From: Paenibacillus prosopidis
GTDB taxonomy: Bacteria; Bacillota; Bacilli; Paenibacillales; Paenibacillaceae
Length of the DNA stretch: 64,000 nt
Assembly: GCF_003337375.1 (NCBI RefSeq)
Contig: NZ_QPJD01000009.1
Coordinates: 244,003-308,002 of the forward strand
Direction: 5' to 3'
The position numbers and the translations under genes were made by a program. Below are positions 46,605 to 56,588 of this stretch, piece by piece. The notes below the pieces were generated by a model, which saw only the letters and a list, made by a program, of their open reading frames with translations, was not told where the DNA came from and made no database searches. How positions within the stretch are numbered: the first letter of the stretch is position 1; each line of letters starts with the position of its first letter.

Positions 46605-48083
46605 TTAAGATATCGCTGTTTCTTCAACAATGACCTTGACGAACTCGATGCTGCGGTCTTCAGGTCCTTTAACCGGCAAACCGACTTCAACGTGATCGAC
46701 GATGTAATCGATATTTTTTTGAGTGATAACTTCGCCTGGCAACAGGATTGGAATGCCTGGCGGATACACATAAATGAATTCCGCTATAATACGGCCGGCC
46801 GACTCTTTGAACGGAAGCACTTCCGTTTGGCCATAGAAAGCATCACGCGGTGTTAAGGAGAGTTGAGGAATATCCGGTATTTTGACAACTAATTCACGTG
46901 CTTCAGCGCCTTCATGGAACCGGTCTGACAGGCCGCGCAATGCAATTAACAATTTAGTCACGGAATCGTAGGTATCTCCTGGCGTAACTAGGCAAAGAAT
47001 GTTATACATATCGCTCATTTCGATTTCCACATTATAGTTATCGCGCAGCCAATTTTCCGTTTCATAGCCCGTGATGCCAAGGTGACGTACATGAATCGAT
47101 ACTTTGGTCGGGTCATAATCGTAAGTCGCTTCATCACCGAGAATATCTTCTCCAAAGCAGTAAAGACCTGGAATTTCGTTAATTTGCTGACGGGCATATT
47201 GTCCGAGCTCGATGGCTTGTTCAGCGAGAGCGTGCCCGTTCAACGCAAGATTACGTCTTGACGTATCAAGCGAAGCAAGCAATATATAGGAAGTCGACGT
47301 TGTAGTCAACATACTGATAACCGTTTGGATCCGGTGAGGATTGACCCGGCCTTTACGAACATTCAGCACGGAGCTTTGCGTCATAGATCCTCCCAGCTTA
47401 TGTACGCTGGTTGCAGCCATATCTGCGCCTGCTTGCATGGCGGACATTGGAAGCTTTTCGTGAAAGTGAGTAAGCACGCCGTGGGCCTCGTCTACGAGCA
47501 CCGGAATGTCGTAGCTATGGACAAGATCGACGATCTCCTTCAAGTTGGCGCAAATGCCAAAATACGTCGGGTTGATAACGAGTACTGCTTTCGCATCAGG
47601 ATGACGTTCTAATGCTTTGCGCACAGAACGAGTCGTGATGCCATGATCGATTCCTAAATTTTTGTCTCGCGCAGGCGAGATGAATACAGGTCTTGCACCG
47701 GCGAAAATAATAGCAGACATAATTGATTTGTGGACATTACGAGGTACAATGATTTTGTCACCTGGTGCACATACCGTTAAAATCATCGTCATAATCGCGC
47801 CGCTCGTTCCTTGTACGGAGAAATACGTATAGTCGGCTCCGAAGGCATCAGCGGCTAGCTTTTGAGCTTCTTCGATAACTCCGATTGGCTGATGCAGGTC
47901 ATCGAGCGGTGCAATATTGATTAAATCGATCGACAATGCGTTGTCGCCGATAAATTCGCGAAATTCCGAATCGCTGCCTAGTCCTTTTTTGTGTCCGGGT
48001 ATATGAAACTGAACGGGATCCTGCTCCGCATGTCGGCGAAGCGCGCTGAAGAGCGGGGTTTTGTTATGATCCATCGCTTTCAT
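46605..48083 (-). CDS. Orn/Lys/Arg decarboxylase (SpeA/YaaO-like)
   Basis: PLP-dependent decarboxylase of 492 residues, short Bacillus type without the N-terminal wing domain. The PLP Lys229 is in SVHKLGGS, with DEAHG at 198-202. A C-terminal domain follows. The family makes agmatine or cadaverine for polyamine synthesis; substrate specificity cannot be read here. A second in-frame ATG three codons later is a possible start. Confidence 0.88.
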   Translation of the reverse strand: MKAMDHNKTPLFSALRRHAEQDPVQFHIPGHKKGLGSDSEFREFIGDNALSIDLINIAPLDDLHQPIGVIEEAQKLAADAFGADYTYFSVQGTSGAIMTMILTVCAPGDKIIVPRNVHKSIMSAIIFAGARPVFISPARDKNLGIDHGITTRSVRKALERHPDAKAVLVINPTYFGICANLKEIVDLVHSYDIPVLVDEAHGVLTHFHEKLPMSAMQAGADMAATSVHKLGGSMTQSSVLNVRKGRVNPHRIQTVISMLTTTSTSYILLASLDTSRRNLALNGHALAEQAIELGQYARQQINEIPGLYCFGEDILGDEATYDYDPTKVSIHVRHLGITGYETENWLRDNYNVEIEMSDMYNILCLVTPGDTYDSVTKLLIALRGLSDRFHEGAEARELVVKIPDIPQLSLTPRDAFYGQTEVLPFKESAGRIIAEFIYVYPPGIPILLPGEVITQKNIDYIVDHVEVGLPVKGPEDRSIEFVKVIVEETAIS

Positions 48084-48250
48084 CCCTGCCTTTCATCTTA
48101 GGTTACAAACAAAGTTGAGTATAGCAAATACAGGGGGGAATGCAAGCTTCATTTTTGAGATCCGAATTGGGCTGTCCGATTTGTTCTTCAATTGTTCATA
48201 TATGCTCGTTAATTGGTTATGGTAACATAGGTTGGTGGAGGGGTTGCAGC

Positions 48251-49444
48251 ATGAAAGATAAACGCATGATTATTGTAATGGCTATTTTAATGACAACATT
48301 TATAGGGTTCGGCATTATCATTCCGGTTATGCCGGAAATTATACAAGCCACAGATCCTGTTAACGCGACCATACATACCGGACGGATGCTTGCTGTCTAT
48401 TCCGCCGTTTCATTTTTCCTGTCGCCGCTGTGGGGGAATTTGTCCGATCGCATCGGGAGAAGACCGATTATTTTAATTGGTGTCCTTGGATTCGCTGCGA
48501 GCTTTTTGTTGTTTGGTATGTCGTCAGGCAGCTTGACGTTGATGTACTTGTCCCGCGTTCTGGGGGGCCTATTCTCGGGTGCGGTTGCTTCCGTTATTGT
48601 CGCATACGTAGCAGACATAACGCCGCCGGAGCAGCGGACGAAGGGAATGGGGCTCGTCGGAATGTCTATCGGTCTCGGGTTCACGATTGGGCCGGGCTTC
48701 GGCGGTCTGCTAAGCATCATATCGCTTGAGACGCCGTTCTACGCGGCATCTGGATTAGCACTATTTACATTTATTCTGGCAGCAGCAAAGCTGAAGGAGT
48801 CACTAACTCCGGAAAAACGGCTAACGAGGATGGAGAAGCGGGTTTCACGTTGGGCTGCATTCAAAGGGCCGCTTAAATATTTATATGTTCTTGCTTTTTT
48901 CGTGACCTTTACGCTGGCAGGCATGGAAGCGACGCTGCAATTTTTTGGGATGCGGCGCTTTGATGTGACACCGCTTGAGGTCGGTATATTGTTTTTTGTA
49001 TGCGGCCTTGTCGGAGCGCTTGTCCAAGGCGGCATCGTTCGCCGCCTAATCAAGAAGGGCGAGGAGCCGAAATACATTGCGATCGGCCTCGTTATTTCGG
49101 CAATAGGCTTCTTCCTTTTGTTAGCGGCTCATTCGTTGGTGTGGGCGACTATGTCGCTAGCCGTGTTCGGTATCGGTAATGCTTTGATTCGTCCGTGCGT
49201 CACATCGCTCATTACACAGAAGACGACGGTCGGACAAGGCGTAGCATCGGGACTAAGCTCGTCCATGGACAGCCTCGGGCGTATCGCAGGTCCACTGCTC
49301 GGATCATTTTTCTTCACCATCGAGATGGGGCTTCCATATTTGCTCGGCGGCATATTATGCTTATCAGCACTGCTACTGCTTGTTCGTTTCCGCCAATTGG
49401 ACAAGCACGTTGTGCCAGCGGCTGCAGCGGATAATGCTTCTTAA
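48251..49444 (+). CDS. MFS drug efflux transporter (Bmr/TetA-like)
   Basis: Membrane protein of 397 residues with about 12 TM helices. Motif A is GNLSDRIGRRP between TM2 and TM3, with a motif C-like GPGFGG in TM5. GGTGGAGGGG precedes the ATG at 48251. The in-frame upstream stretch from 48140 has no site. A terminator follows at 49452-49497. Confidence 0.88.
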   Translation: MKDKRMIIVMAILMTTFIGFGIIIPVMPEIIQATDPVNATIHTGRMLAVYSAVSFFLSPLWGNLSDRIGRRPIILIGVLGFAASFLLFGMSSGSLTLMYLSRVLGGLFSGAVASVIVAYVADITPPEQRTKGMGLVGMSIGLGFTIGPGFGGLLSIISLETPFYAASGLALFTFILAAAKLKESLTPEKRLTRMEKRVSRWAAFKGPLKYLYVLAFFVTFTLAGMEATLQFFGMRRFDVTPLEVGILFFVCGLVGALVQGGIVRRLIKKGEEPKYIAIGLVISAIGFFLLLAAHSLVWATMSLAVFGIGNALIRPCVTSLITQKTTVGQGVASGLSSSMDSLGRIAGPLLGSFFFTIEMGLPYLLGGILCLSALLLLVRFRQLDKHVVPAAAADNAS

Positions 49445-49451
49445 AAATAAG

Positions 49452-49497
49452 ACAAGCCGATTGTTCATAGCAGGATGAGCAAACCGGCTTGTTTTTT
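49452..49497. terminator. Terminator between MFS and TetR genes
   Basis: ACAAGCCG/CGGCTTGT outer stem with inner TGTTCAT/ATGAGCA and seven T. Confidence 0.82.
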
Positions 49498-49506
49498 TGT
49501 TTGAGC

Positions 49507-50169
49507 TTATGGTGCTAGCCCTTTCATTATAAAGGTGATTGTCGCTTCCCGTTCCTTCTCGTCATCCCATTGGCTGCCTTCACGCCCACCGAGGAATGTT
49601 CGGGTTAGTACGTAACCCATTAAGGAGGACGCGGTTAAACGAATGACGGTGATTGGAGACCAATCGACGATCGCGCCCTGCTGCTGGAACTTTGTGATGT
49701 TGACGCTGAATTTTTCCAGCACCTTCGACAATATGAGCTTTTGGAATTGCTCTTGGAGATCGGGATGAAACGGTATTTCTTGTATGAAAATTTTAAATAC
49801 CTGCATATGCCGTTCCAGAAATTCGATCCGATTCTCAATGACGGCGCGAAGCAGCTGATCGAAGCTATCGAAGCTGCTATCCAGTACCTTGTAGAAATCA
49901 CGCAGAACGAAGGGCGCTACCAGCTTTGCCATGACAGGCGCGACGATCGAGAGCAGCAGATCCTTCTTCGTTTTGTAATGCCGGAATATCGTTCCTTCGG
50001 CTACGCCGGCCCGCTGCGCGATTTCACTCGTTGAAGATGCGGCGTACCCTTTTTGTGCAAATACTTCCGAGGCTGCCTGGACGATTTTCATTTGCTTATC
50101 CGTCATCTTCTGTTCTTCGTCATCCAGCTTTAACAGCTCCTGCAGCCAATGCTCTATTGGTTCTTGCAT
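49507..50169 (-). CDS. TetR-family repressor
   Basis: Regulator of 220 residues. The N-terminal helix-turn-helix is around STSEIAQRAGVAEGTIFRHYKTK, about residues 41-63. The C-terminal ligand domain is TetR_C-like. AAGGGGTG precedes the ATG at 50169. It is the third gene of a minus-strand operon after the ABC ATPase and permease. It is the likely ligand of the two AGTGA-N4-TCACT-like sites at 52039-52098, so autoregulation is expected. Confidence 0.88.
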   Translation of the reverse strand: MQEPIEHWLQELLKLDDEEQKMTDKQMKIVQAASEVFAQKGYAASSTSEIAQRAGVAEGTIFRHYKTKKDLLLSIVAPVMAKLVAPFVLRDFYKVLDSSFDSFDQLLRAVIENRIEFLERHMQVFKIFIQEIPFHPDLQEQFQKLILSKVLEKFSVNITKFQQQGAIVDWSPITVIRLTASSLMGYVLTRTFLGGREGSQWDDEKEREATITFIMKGLAP

Positions 50170-50228
50170 CGTAAGACACCCCTTCATCTGTTCCCAGTTC
50201 TCTCATTATATCAAAAGCACATGCCTTT

Positions 50229-51248
50229 CTACATGCTGCGGTGCTTCTTGAGTGCGAGCACGTTCAAGAGGGCGAATAGTAAGGAGAAGCCGATTAGCAC
50301 ATAGACATCGATTTGAAAATCACCCCAGCTCTCGCCGCGTATCATGATCCCTTGCATGGCGTCTGCCCCATAGTACAAAGGCATGATGCTGCTCAGCTTC
50401 TGCAGCCACGGATTCATCGCATCCAGATTAAATAATCCGGAGAAAAAGGCTTGCGGAACAATGACAAGCGGAATGAACTGTATAATCTGAAACTCGCTGC
50501 TTGCAAAGGATGAGAGCAATGTGCCGAGTGTTAAAGCCGTTAATGACAAGAGTAAGTTTATGAGGAGCATATAGCCGATGCTTCCAGCCATATATAGGCC
50601 AAGCACATCGACCGAAAACCAGGCGATCAAAGAGGCTTGCAGCAAGGTGAAAATACCGAAGCCGGCCAAATAGCCTATGACGATTTCATACCGCTTGATT
50701 GGTGTTGCGAGCAGCCGCTCCAGCGTGCCGCTAGTCCGTTCGCGCAGGAAGGAGACACCTGCCAGCAGGAAGACGAAGAAAAAGGAAAAAAATCCGATGA
50801 GCACCGGTCCAAATGAATCGAAAGCAGCCATATCAGGTCCGCCGTGCAAATAAGTGATCGCAGGAGCCGCGCTTCCGCTACCTGTTTGCATAGCCGTTTG
50901 CAAGAGAAGCAAAACCGCCCGGTTTATTGAAGGATCGCTTCCTTCAAGCATAAGCTCCGGCTTGCCGCCGCTTAATTGAAGGATAGCGTCGAGCTCACCA
51001 GCTTGAAGCGCTGCGTGAGCCGAATCCGGCGATTCGTAAACCGTAATAGCCGCATTCAAATGTTCGAATTTTTCTGTAAAGACAGCTGGAATGTCAACCA
51101 TCCCAATAGCAGGTGAGACCGATTGTCCGTCAAAAACGAGCTTCATCAAGCTTAATATAAGAAGCGGCGCCAGAAATAATAGGGCAAGCGTTCGTTTATC
51201 GCGAAGAAATTGTCTTATAATCCGTATGGAAAGCGCACGTATTCTCAT
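50229..51248 (-). CDS. ABC-2 type exporter permease
   Basis: Permease of 339 residues. TM1 is at about 19-37, followed by an extracellular domain of about 130 residues, then five TM helices. It has the LRERTSGTLERLLATPI segment typical of the YhgE/DrrB-like ABC-2 family. The start overlaps the ATPase stop by four bases. It probably exports drugs or lipophilic compounds. Confidence 0.88.
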   Translation of the reverse strand: MRIRALSIRIIRQFLRDKRTLALLFLAPLLILSLMKLVFDGQSVSPAIGMVDIPAVFTEKFEHLNAAITVYESPDSAHAALQAGELDAILQLSGGKPELMLEGSDPSINRAVLLLLQTAMQTGSGSAAPAITYLHGGPDMAAFDSFGPVLIGFFSFFFVFLLAGVSFLRERTSGTLERLLATPIKRYEIVIGYLAGFGIFTLLQASLIAWFSVDVLGLYMAGSIGYMLLINLLLSLTALTLGTLLSSFASSEFQIIQFIPLVIVPQAFFSGLFNLDAMNPWLQKLSSIMPLYYGADAMQGIMIRGESWGDFQIDVYVLIGFSLLFALLNVLALKKHRSM

Positions 51249-52006
51249 TTCTCCCCACCTCCGCCGCTTCCAAGCGCAATGAATGCTTCTTCAATCGTGC
51301 TGCAGCCAGCCTTTTGCATGATCGCCTCAGGCGTGTCGGCCGCTATCAGCTTTCCGTCCCGAATAAGGCCAAGCCGGTCGCATTTTTCCGCTTCATCCAT
51401 CACATGCGTCGTTACGATTATGGTGATGCCTTGCCTGCTTAAAGCCGAGAGCTCCTTCCAAATCGATTGCCGCAAAACAGGATCGATCCCGACCGTAGGC
51501 TCGTCGAGTACAAGGAGCCGGGGCTCATGCAATAGTGCGATCGCGAGCGACAACCGGCGCTTCATGCCCCCGGAATAAGCAGCGGTCTGCTTGTTTAAGT
51601 GGTCGGTCAAATCAACTAATGAGGCTGCAGCATGAATACGATTTTTGAGCAATTGACCTGTTAATCCAAACAATGCGCCAAAAAACTCGAGATTTTGCTT
51701 GCCTGTCAATTCGTTATAGAGGGCATCAGATTGTGCCATGTACCCGAACACCTGCAGCATTTTTAACTGCGGCATTGGCTCTCCGAGCATGCTGACTGAG
51801 CCGGCATCAGGACGGTCAATGCCTGTCATAAGCTTAATAAGTGTCGTTTTACCCGAACCGGAAGGTCCTAGAAGTCCAAAAAGCTCGCCTCGCGGGATAG
51901 TTAGCGATATGCCGTCAATGACGGTACGGCCGCCAAACATGCGAACAATTCCTTGTAATTCCACGGCAATAGCTTCTGCAGAAGAATACGGATGCGTTTT
52001 TTCCAC
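51245..52006 (-). CDS. ABC-2 exporter ATP-binding protein
   Basis: ATPase of 253 residues. Walker A GPSGSGKTT is near residue 44, signature YSGGMKRRLSLAIAL, and Walker B LLVLDEPTVGIDP. It is of the multidrug/DrrA-like class. First gene of the exporter-TetR operon, transcribed from the promoter at 52057-52085. Confidence 0.92.
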   Translation of the reverse strand: MEKTHPYSSAEAIAVELQGIVRMFGGRTVIDGISLTIPRGELFGLLGPSGSGKTTLIKLMTGIDRPDAGSVSMLGEPMPQLKMLQVFGYMAQSDALYNELTGKQNLEFFGALFGLTGQLLKNRIHAAASLVDLTDHLNKQTAAYSGGMKRRLSLAIALLHEPRLLVLDEPTVGIDPVLRQSIWKELSALSRQGITIIVTTHVMDEAEKCDRLGLIRDGKLIAADTPEAIMQKAGCSTIEEAFIALGSGGGGEK

Positions 52007-52038
52007 GGTTAATCACGCTCCTTCAAAAGATAAAGATG

Positions 52039-52052
52039 AGTGAATACTCACT
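52039..52052. promoter_or_regulatory. TetR-type operator O1
   Basis: AGTGAATACTCACT, near-perfect dyad of AGTGA and TCACT. It lies just downstream of the exporter promoter -10. Confidence 0.7.
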
Positions 52053-52056
52053 TTTA

Positions 52057-52085
52057 ACTATACGCTCTCTAACTGAAATTGTGAA
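52057..52085 (-). promoter_or_regulatory. Promoter of the ABC exporter-TetR operon
   Basis: On the minus strand TTCACA (52080-52085), 17-base spacer, TATAGT (52057-52062). Both boxes match consensus at five of six bases and sit between two operators. Confidence 0.75.
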
Positions 52086-52098
52086 GTGAGTACTTACT
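52085..52098. promoter_or_regulatory. TetR-type operator O2
   Basis: AGTGAGTACTTACT, same dyad as O1 with two changes. It touches the -35 box of the exporter promoter. Centre-to-centre distance to O1 is 46 bases. Confidence 0.7.
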
Positions 52099-52258
52099 TA
52101 TTTTTTTTAGATGCCCGTCTGAGGTCGTAGATGATTTACGACTTAGGGCGAGATTGAAATACCGACTTGGGACGTTTTTACAAAAGATTTCCTCCCATTA
52201 TGATTAGAAAAGACAAAACACAAGAAAAACCGTAAAGGGAAAAGGAGTCGGAAAAAAG

Positions 52259-55200
52259 ATGAGTAAATTGACGGAGTGGTCGTTCCGCAACAAGGCGGCC
52301 ATTATACTGATTGTCACCATGGCATTGGTGATGGGGGTAATCAGCTACTTTAGGCTGCCGATGGAGTTTTTGCCGGCAGCCGATAATCCGCAAGTTATGA
52401 TAACCGCAATCGGACCGGGAAACGATGCGAAGTCAATGGAACAGCAGGTTACGAATCCATTGGAAGAGGCAGTAACCTTTATTAAAGGGAAAACGGATAT
52501 GTTCTCTACTTCCGGAGATGGATATGCGCAGGTAAATTTGAACTTTGAATCAAAGACGGATATGAAAGAAGCGAAGGCGGAAATTGAGCGGGCCGTTGGA
52601 CAGGTGCAGCTTCCCGAAAATGTCATGAAGCCGTTCATCGTCCAATTTAATACATCGATGATCCCGATTGCTTGGGTGACCTTAACCTTTGATGACGGAA
52701 TGAGCGAACAGGAAAGAGAAGCGAAGCTCAAAGAGGTAACAACGGAGCTGCAGAAGACAGAGGGTGCGGGCGAGGTCACCGTAAGCGGCAAGTCGTCTCC
52801 TATTGTCAACATCACGCCGCTTAGCGATAAGCTGTCAGAGGCGGGAATCCCGGCGCAAGCTATTATGGGTGTGCTGCAGGGAAGAGGCGCATCCGCCTCG
52901 ATTGGCGAGCGCACAGTAGACGGCGCTGCGGGCAATATTAATATTTATGATGAAGTGTCGGACTTGGACACGCTGCGCAAGCTGCCTGTGGCCGCGGGCG
53001 TCAAGCTGGGAGATGTAGCGAAGGTCGAGCTTGCGAAGGACCAAGAGAGTATTAGCCGAATGAATGGCAAGGACGCCATTATGTTCACCATTTCCAAAGC
53101 GGCGGATGCCAATGCGGTTACGGTTGGTAAAGGTATCGAAAAAACGGTAGAACGGTTAAATGAAGACGTTAAGGGAATAGATGCTTCCATCATCTTAAGT
53201 ACATCGGATTCTGTTGTATCTTCCGTTAACAGCATGCTGCGTGAAGTATTGCTTGGTGCTTTGTTCGCTACGGTCGTCATTTTATTATTTATGCGCAATA
53301 TTAAGGCAACCATTGTGACGATCGTTTCGATCCCGTTGTCACTGGGTATTACCTTGTACCTTTTACAGCTTTCAGGCGTATCGCTCAACATCATAACGCT
53401 TGGAGGCGTTGCCGTCGCAGTCGGTCGTCTCGTTGACGACAGTATCGTAGTCATTGAGAACATCTACAGAAGGCTGCAAAAGGAGTCTTTCTCCGTCAAA
53501 CTGATTACCGATTCGACGAAGGAAGTGGCTTCGGCCATTACATCGTCTACGCTTGTCACCGTCGCGGTATTTTTACCGATGGGGCTGCTGCGCGGATCTT
53601 TACAAGCCTTCTTACTGCCATTCGCTCTAACGGTTGCGTATTCACTGCTGGCATCCCTGTTAGTTGCATTGACCGTCGTCCCGCTTCTGAGTGCAATTCT
53701 GCTGCGTGGAACAAAGGAAAAGGAGCACAAAGGATCGCCGAAATTCGCTCATTTCATTCGTTGGAACCTGCAGCATAAAATAGTACCGATAATCATTGCC
53801 GTTGTGCTGTTTGCCGGTTCGATAAGCGCATATGTGCTAATGCCGAAGGGTGCGCTCGACTCCTCCAGCGCAGAGAACGTTAACGTTTCCCTGCAATATC
53901 CAAGTGAAACACCTGCGGATGACGTTCTGGAAGCGGGCAAGAAGCTGGAATCCTTTTTGACAGCTGATGACAATGTGGAGTGGGTGATGATGTCGCTCGG
54001 CAATAGCGCCGATGCGGCCAAATACGGTGCGGTATCTTCGCCTACACTGGTAACGTTTATGATCGATTTAAAAGAAGGTGTCAATGCAGAGTCGTTTATG
54101 GACAATGTGAAAACGCAGAAGGATAACTATAAAGACGCATCGCTTACGGCTAACGCATCGAATTTAATGATGGGCGGCGGTTCATCGCAAATATTTATCG
54201 ATGTAACCGGCGACGATCCGGAGCAGCTGAGTCAAACCGCGGAGCAGCTTATTGCGGCCATTAAGCCGATTGAAGGCGTGCTCAAGGTGGAAAGCAATCA
54301 AGAGGAGAAGAAACCGGTATACTCCTTCAAGGTTGATCCTGCCCTAGCCAAAGGACAGGAAGTGGCGATGCAGCTGCAAAGCATGCTTAATCCTCTTCCG
54401 ATCGGTACGATTCGATTAGAGGAAAGCGACACCCCGGTTATGCTTCAGCCTATCGTAAATCCGGATTCAGAAGCTGAACTGAAGCAATTAACGATTATGA
54501 CGGAGGCAGGTGCTGTTCCCGTTTCAACGGTAGCTGAACTGGTTCGTACGGAAGAGCCTAGCCTGTACTACCATAAGGATGGCAAAACCTATATTCGGGT
54601 GACTGCTAATGCTGAGCCCAGCGAGCTTTCGGTCATTGGAACCGAAATTACGAAAGCAACAAAAGCCCTTAAGCTTCCGGATGGTGTAAGCTTAGCCGTT
54701 GGCGGGGCATCAGCCGATCAATCAAGCGATTTTGCTGATTTAGGTTTAACTGCGCTCATTTCCATCGGTATCGTGTATCTCATCATGGTGCTTACGTTCA
54801 AAACATTACGCGCGCCGCTCGCCATCATGATATCACTGCCGCTTGCAGCAATCGGAGCGGTTACAGGCTTGCTGGTGTCCGGCGTAACGCCAGATTTCAC
54901 AGCCATGTTCGGAGCTCTGATGCTTATCGGAATCGTCGTAACGAATGCAATCGTATTAATTGACCGTGTGAAGCAAAATGAATTGACGATGCCGATTCGC
55001 GAGGCACTCATTGAAGCGGCTACGACGCGTATGCGTCCGATCGTGATGACAGCAGTAGCGACGATTTCCGCTATGCTGCCCCTCATATTCGGCTCGCACG
55101 AGTCGGGTAGCATCGTATCGCAAAGTCTTGCGGTCGTCGTAATCGGCGGCTTGACCGCCGCAACGCTGCTCACGCTCATCATCGTGCCTTGCGTATATGA

Positions 55201-55285
55201 ATTGCTCTTCTTCCGCACTTCGCGCAAGCAGCGCCGTGCAAGCGCAGCGGCTCCATCTGCTGAAGCAGCAGCACAGCAGGTATAA
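52259..55285 (+). CDS. RND-family efflux transporter (SwrC/AcrB-like)
   Basis: Twelve-TM pump of 1008 residues with two large extracellular domains. The proton-relay pair Asp393/Asp394 is in GRLVDDSIVV in TM4. The architecture is N-terminal TM, porter domain, six TM, second porter domain, five TM. Gram-positive homologues such as SwrC export lipopeptides and drugs without an outer-membrane channel. AAGGAGTCGG precedes the ATG. It is divergent from the ABC exporter, and the operator pair lies in the shared 252-base gap. Confidence 0.9.
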   Translation: MSKLTEWSFRNKAAIILIVTMALVMGVISYFRLPMEFLPAADNPQVMITAIGPGNDAKSMEQQVTNPLEEAVTFIKGKTDMFSTSGDGYAQVNLNFESKTDMKEAKAEIERAVGQVQLPENVMKPFIVQFNTSMIPIAWVTLTFDDGMSEQEREAKLKEVTTELQKTEGAGEVTVSGKSSPIVNITPLSDKLSEAGIPAQAIMGVLQGRGASASIGERTVDGAAGNINIYDEVSDLDTLRKLPVAAGVKLGDVAKVELAKDQESISRMNGKDAIMFTISKAADANAVTVGKGIEKTVERLNEDVKGIDASIILSTSDSVVSSVNSMLREVLLGALFATVVILLFMRNIKATIVTIVSIPLSLGITLYLLQLSGVSLNIITLGGVAVAVGRLVDDSIVVIENIYRRLQKESFSVKLITDSTKEVASAITSSTLVTVAVFLPMGLLRGSLQAFLLPFALTVAYSLLASLLVALTVVPLLSAILLRGTKEKEHKGSPKFAHFIRWNLQHKIVPIIIAVVLFAGSISAYVLMPKGALDSSSAENVNVSLQYPSETPADDVLEAGKKLESFLTADDNVEWVMMSLGNSADAAKYGAVSSPTLVTFMIDLKEGVNAESFMDNVKTQKDNYKDASLTANASNLMMGGGSSQIFIDVTGDDPEQLSQTAEQLIAAIKPIEGVLKVESNQEEKKPVYSFKVDPALAKGQEVAMQLQSMLNPLPIGTIRLEESDTPVMLQPIVNPDSEAELKQLTIMTEAGAVPVSTVAELVRTEEPSLYYHKDGKTYIRVTANAEPSELSVIGTEITKATKALKLPDGVSLAVGGASADQSSDFADLGLTALISIGIVYLIMVLTFKTLRAPLAIMISLPLAAIGAVTGLLVSGVTPDFTAMFGALMLIGIVVTNAIVLIDRVKQNELTMPIREALIEAATTRMRPIVMTAVATISAMLPLIFGSHESGSIVSQSLAVVVIGGLTAATLLTLIIVPCVYELLFFRTSRKQRRASAAAPSAEAAAQQV

Positions 55286-55291
55286 AATAAA

Positions 55292-55330
55292 GAGGCTGTC
55301 CCAAGTAAAATCTACTTGAAGGGCAGCCTC
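55292..55330. terminator. Hairpin terminator, dispersed family
   Basis: GAGGCTGTCCC (55292-55302) with GGGCAGCCTC (55321-55330) and inner AAGTA/TACTT. The T-rich side is on the minus strand, so it may serve the YktB gene as well as the RND gene. Confidence 0.75.
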
Positions 55331-55442
55331 CATTCAAAATATAAGAATTTATAAGTTGCACATTATAAATAAGCTTATATTTCACCGCGAAACGAGCCTT
55401 TGCCGCCAAAGGACGGCGTCAGTCGTTTACGCTTGTTAAGAG

Positions 55443-56090
55443 CTATATAATTGCCATACGATAAAGGGGCATAAGCGTTTCATAAGTGGTAGAGGCAAAT
55501 TGCAGGAGCGCATCGCCGTCTCGGAGGAGCGCGTCATTAGCCTTAATGTGACGCCCTATCAGCAGCTCCGCCTTCTTTACGTCGCGGAAGCGGACCAGTG
55601 CGTTAGTCCAATCCTGCCGGGACATATCGCCGATTACAGTGCTTTCTTTCTTCATATGGTCCTGTGACAGCACGTAGTCCTTTGGTACGGCTGCGATGAC
55701 ATCATCGAGCTGGTTCAAGTAAGCTGCTGCAATATTGGATTTGTTCGGTACCTCGTAAATAAGCGCGAGCCATAAAAACAAATGGTCGTCAAACAGTCCA
55801 AGCTGAAAATGCGGATGCGCTTTGTAGCCGCGTTTGTTGCTGCAGATGGCGAGCCAAGTGTCCTTTGGCGGGTTTACTTTGCGGCGCGCATGTCTGGCAA
55901 CATGCAAATACATTTCATTGCCGGCATGTACGGCTGCGTCTACGCTCAGCTGTTCGCCGATCGCGCGAAATTTAGGCTGTATTAGATTTTGGATGGCGGC
56001 CATTCGTTCTTCGAGTCCTTCCAGGCCAAAAACATCAAAATCCGCTTGCGTAAAGCCGGGCAAACCGGCGGAAGTCGTCTGTGTGGTCAT
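55443..56090 (-). CDS. yktB: DUF1054 family protein YktB
   Basis: Protein of 215 residues that aligns with B. subtilis YktB over its whole length (GLEERMAAIQNLIQPKF, RKVNPPKDTWLAICSNKRGY, HFQLGLFDDHLFLWLA). Function unknown. It is convergent with the RND gene and divergent from proS. Confidence 0.9.
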   Translation of the reverse strand: MTTQTTSAGLPGFTQADFDVFGLEGLEERMAAIQNLIQPKFRAIGEQLSVDAAVHAGNEMYLHVARHARRKVNPPKDTWLAICSNKRGYKAHPHFQLGLFDDHLFLWLALIYEVPNKSNIAAAYLNQLDDVIAAVPKDYVLSQDHMKKESTVIGDMSRQDWTNALVRFRDVKKAELLIGRHIKANDALLRDGDALLQFASTTYETLMPLYRMAII

Positions 56091-56254
56091 CGTTAAAATC
56101 TCTCCTCGTCAGATGAATCATTGATGTATCAGCTTGGATCATTATAGCATAAGCATCTGGGGGTAGACGAGCTAATTTATAATTATTCTAAACAAGAGAA
56201 AGCGGATGGTGCTGACTTTTTAAAGGCTAAGCTCGTTTCAAAACGCAAATCTTC

Positions 56255-56283
56255 TTGACTTGAACATCGTTGTATTGTAAATT
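56255..56283 (+). promoter_or_regulatory. Promoter of the T-box-proS unit
   Basis: TTGACT (56255-56260), 17-base spacer, TAAATT (56278-56283), just before the T-box leader. Confidence 0.55.
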
Positions 56284-56289
56284 TGTCAA

Positions 56290-56555
56290 AAGTTAACGAC
56301 ATTACAATAGCGTAGAACAAGGCTATGATATTCAGCTGCCGTTTATATCAGAGAGGAAGCCCGCAGGCTGCAAGGCTTCTATGAACGATTGAATATTCCC
56401 TACCTTGCGAGCTGCAGCGGTGAAGCTTTAAAGTAACCTCTGCCGGAATTTTCATTCCGTTATCCATTGAGAGCTGTCCTTTATTTTCGGCGGCTATATG
56501 AGGGTGGTACCACGAACGCATTCGTCCCTTACGAATGCGTTCTTTTTGTTTTTAT
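56290..56555 (+). promoter_or_regulatory. T-box riboswitch before proS
   Basis: The conserved T-box sequence AGGGTGGTACCACG is at 56501-56514. A terminator hairpin follows (AACGCATTCGT/ACGAATGCGTT, 56515-56541, then T-run). A Pro specifier is plausible in the stem I region around TTCCCTACC near 56396-56404, with CCT followed by A. Uncharged tRNA-Pro should favour the antiterminator and raise proS expression. Stem I was not folded fully. Confidence 0.9.
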
Positions 56556-56588
56556 CTACTGACAACACAACGATCGGGGGATGGGGTA

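Noticed and set aside
56535..56588. N-terminal extension of proS
   Set aside because: It lies within the T-box terminator and its downstream bases; the strong site is just before 56589.
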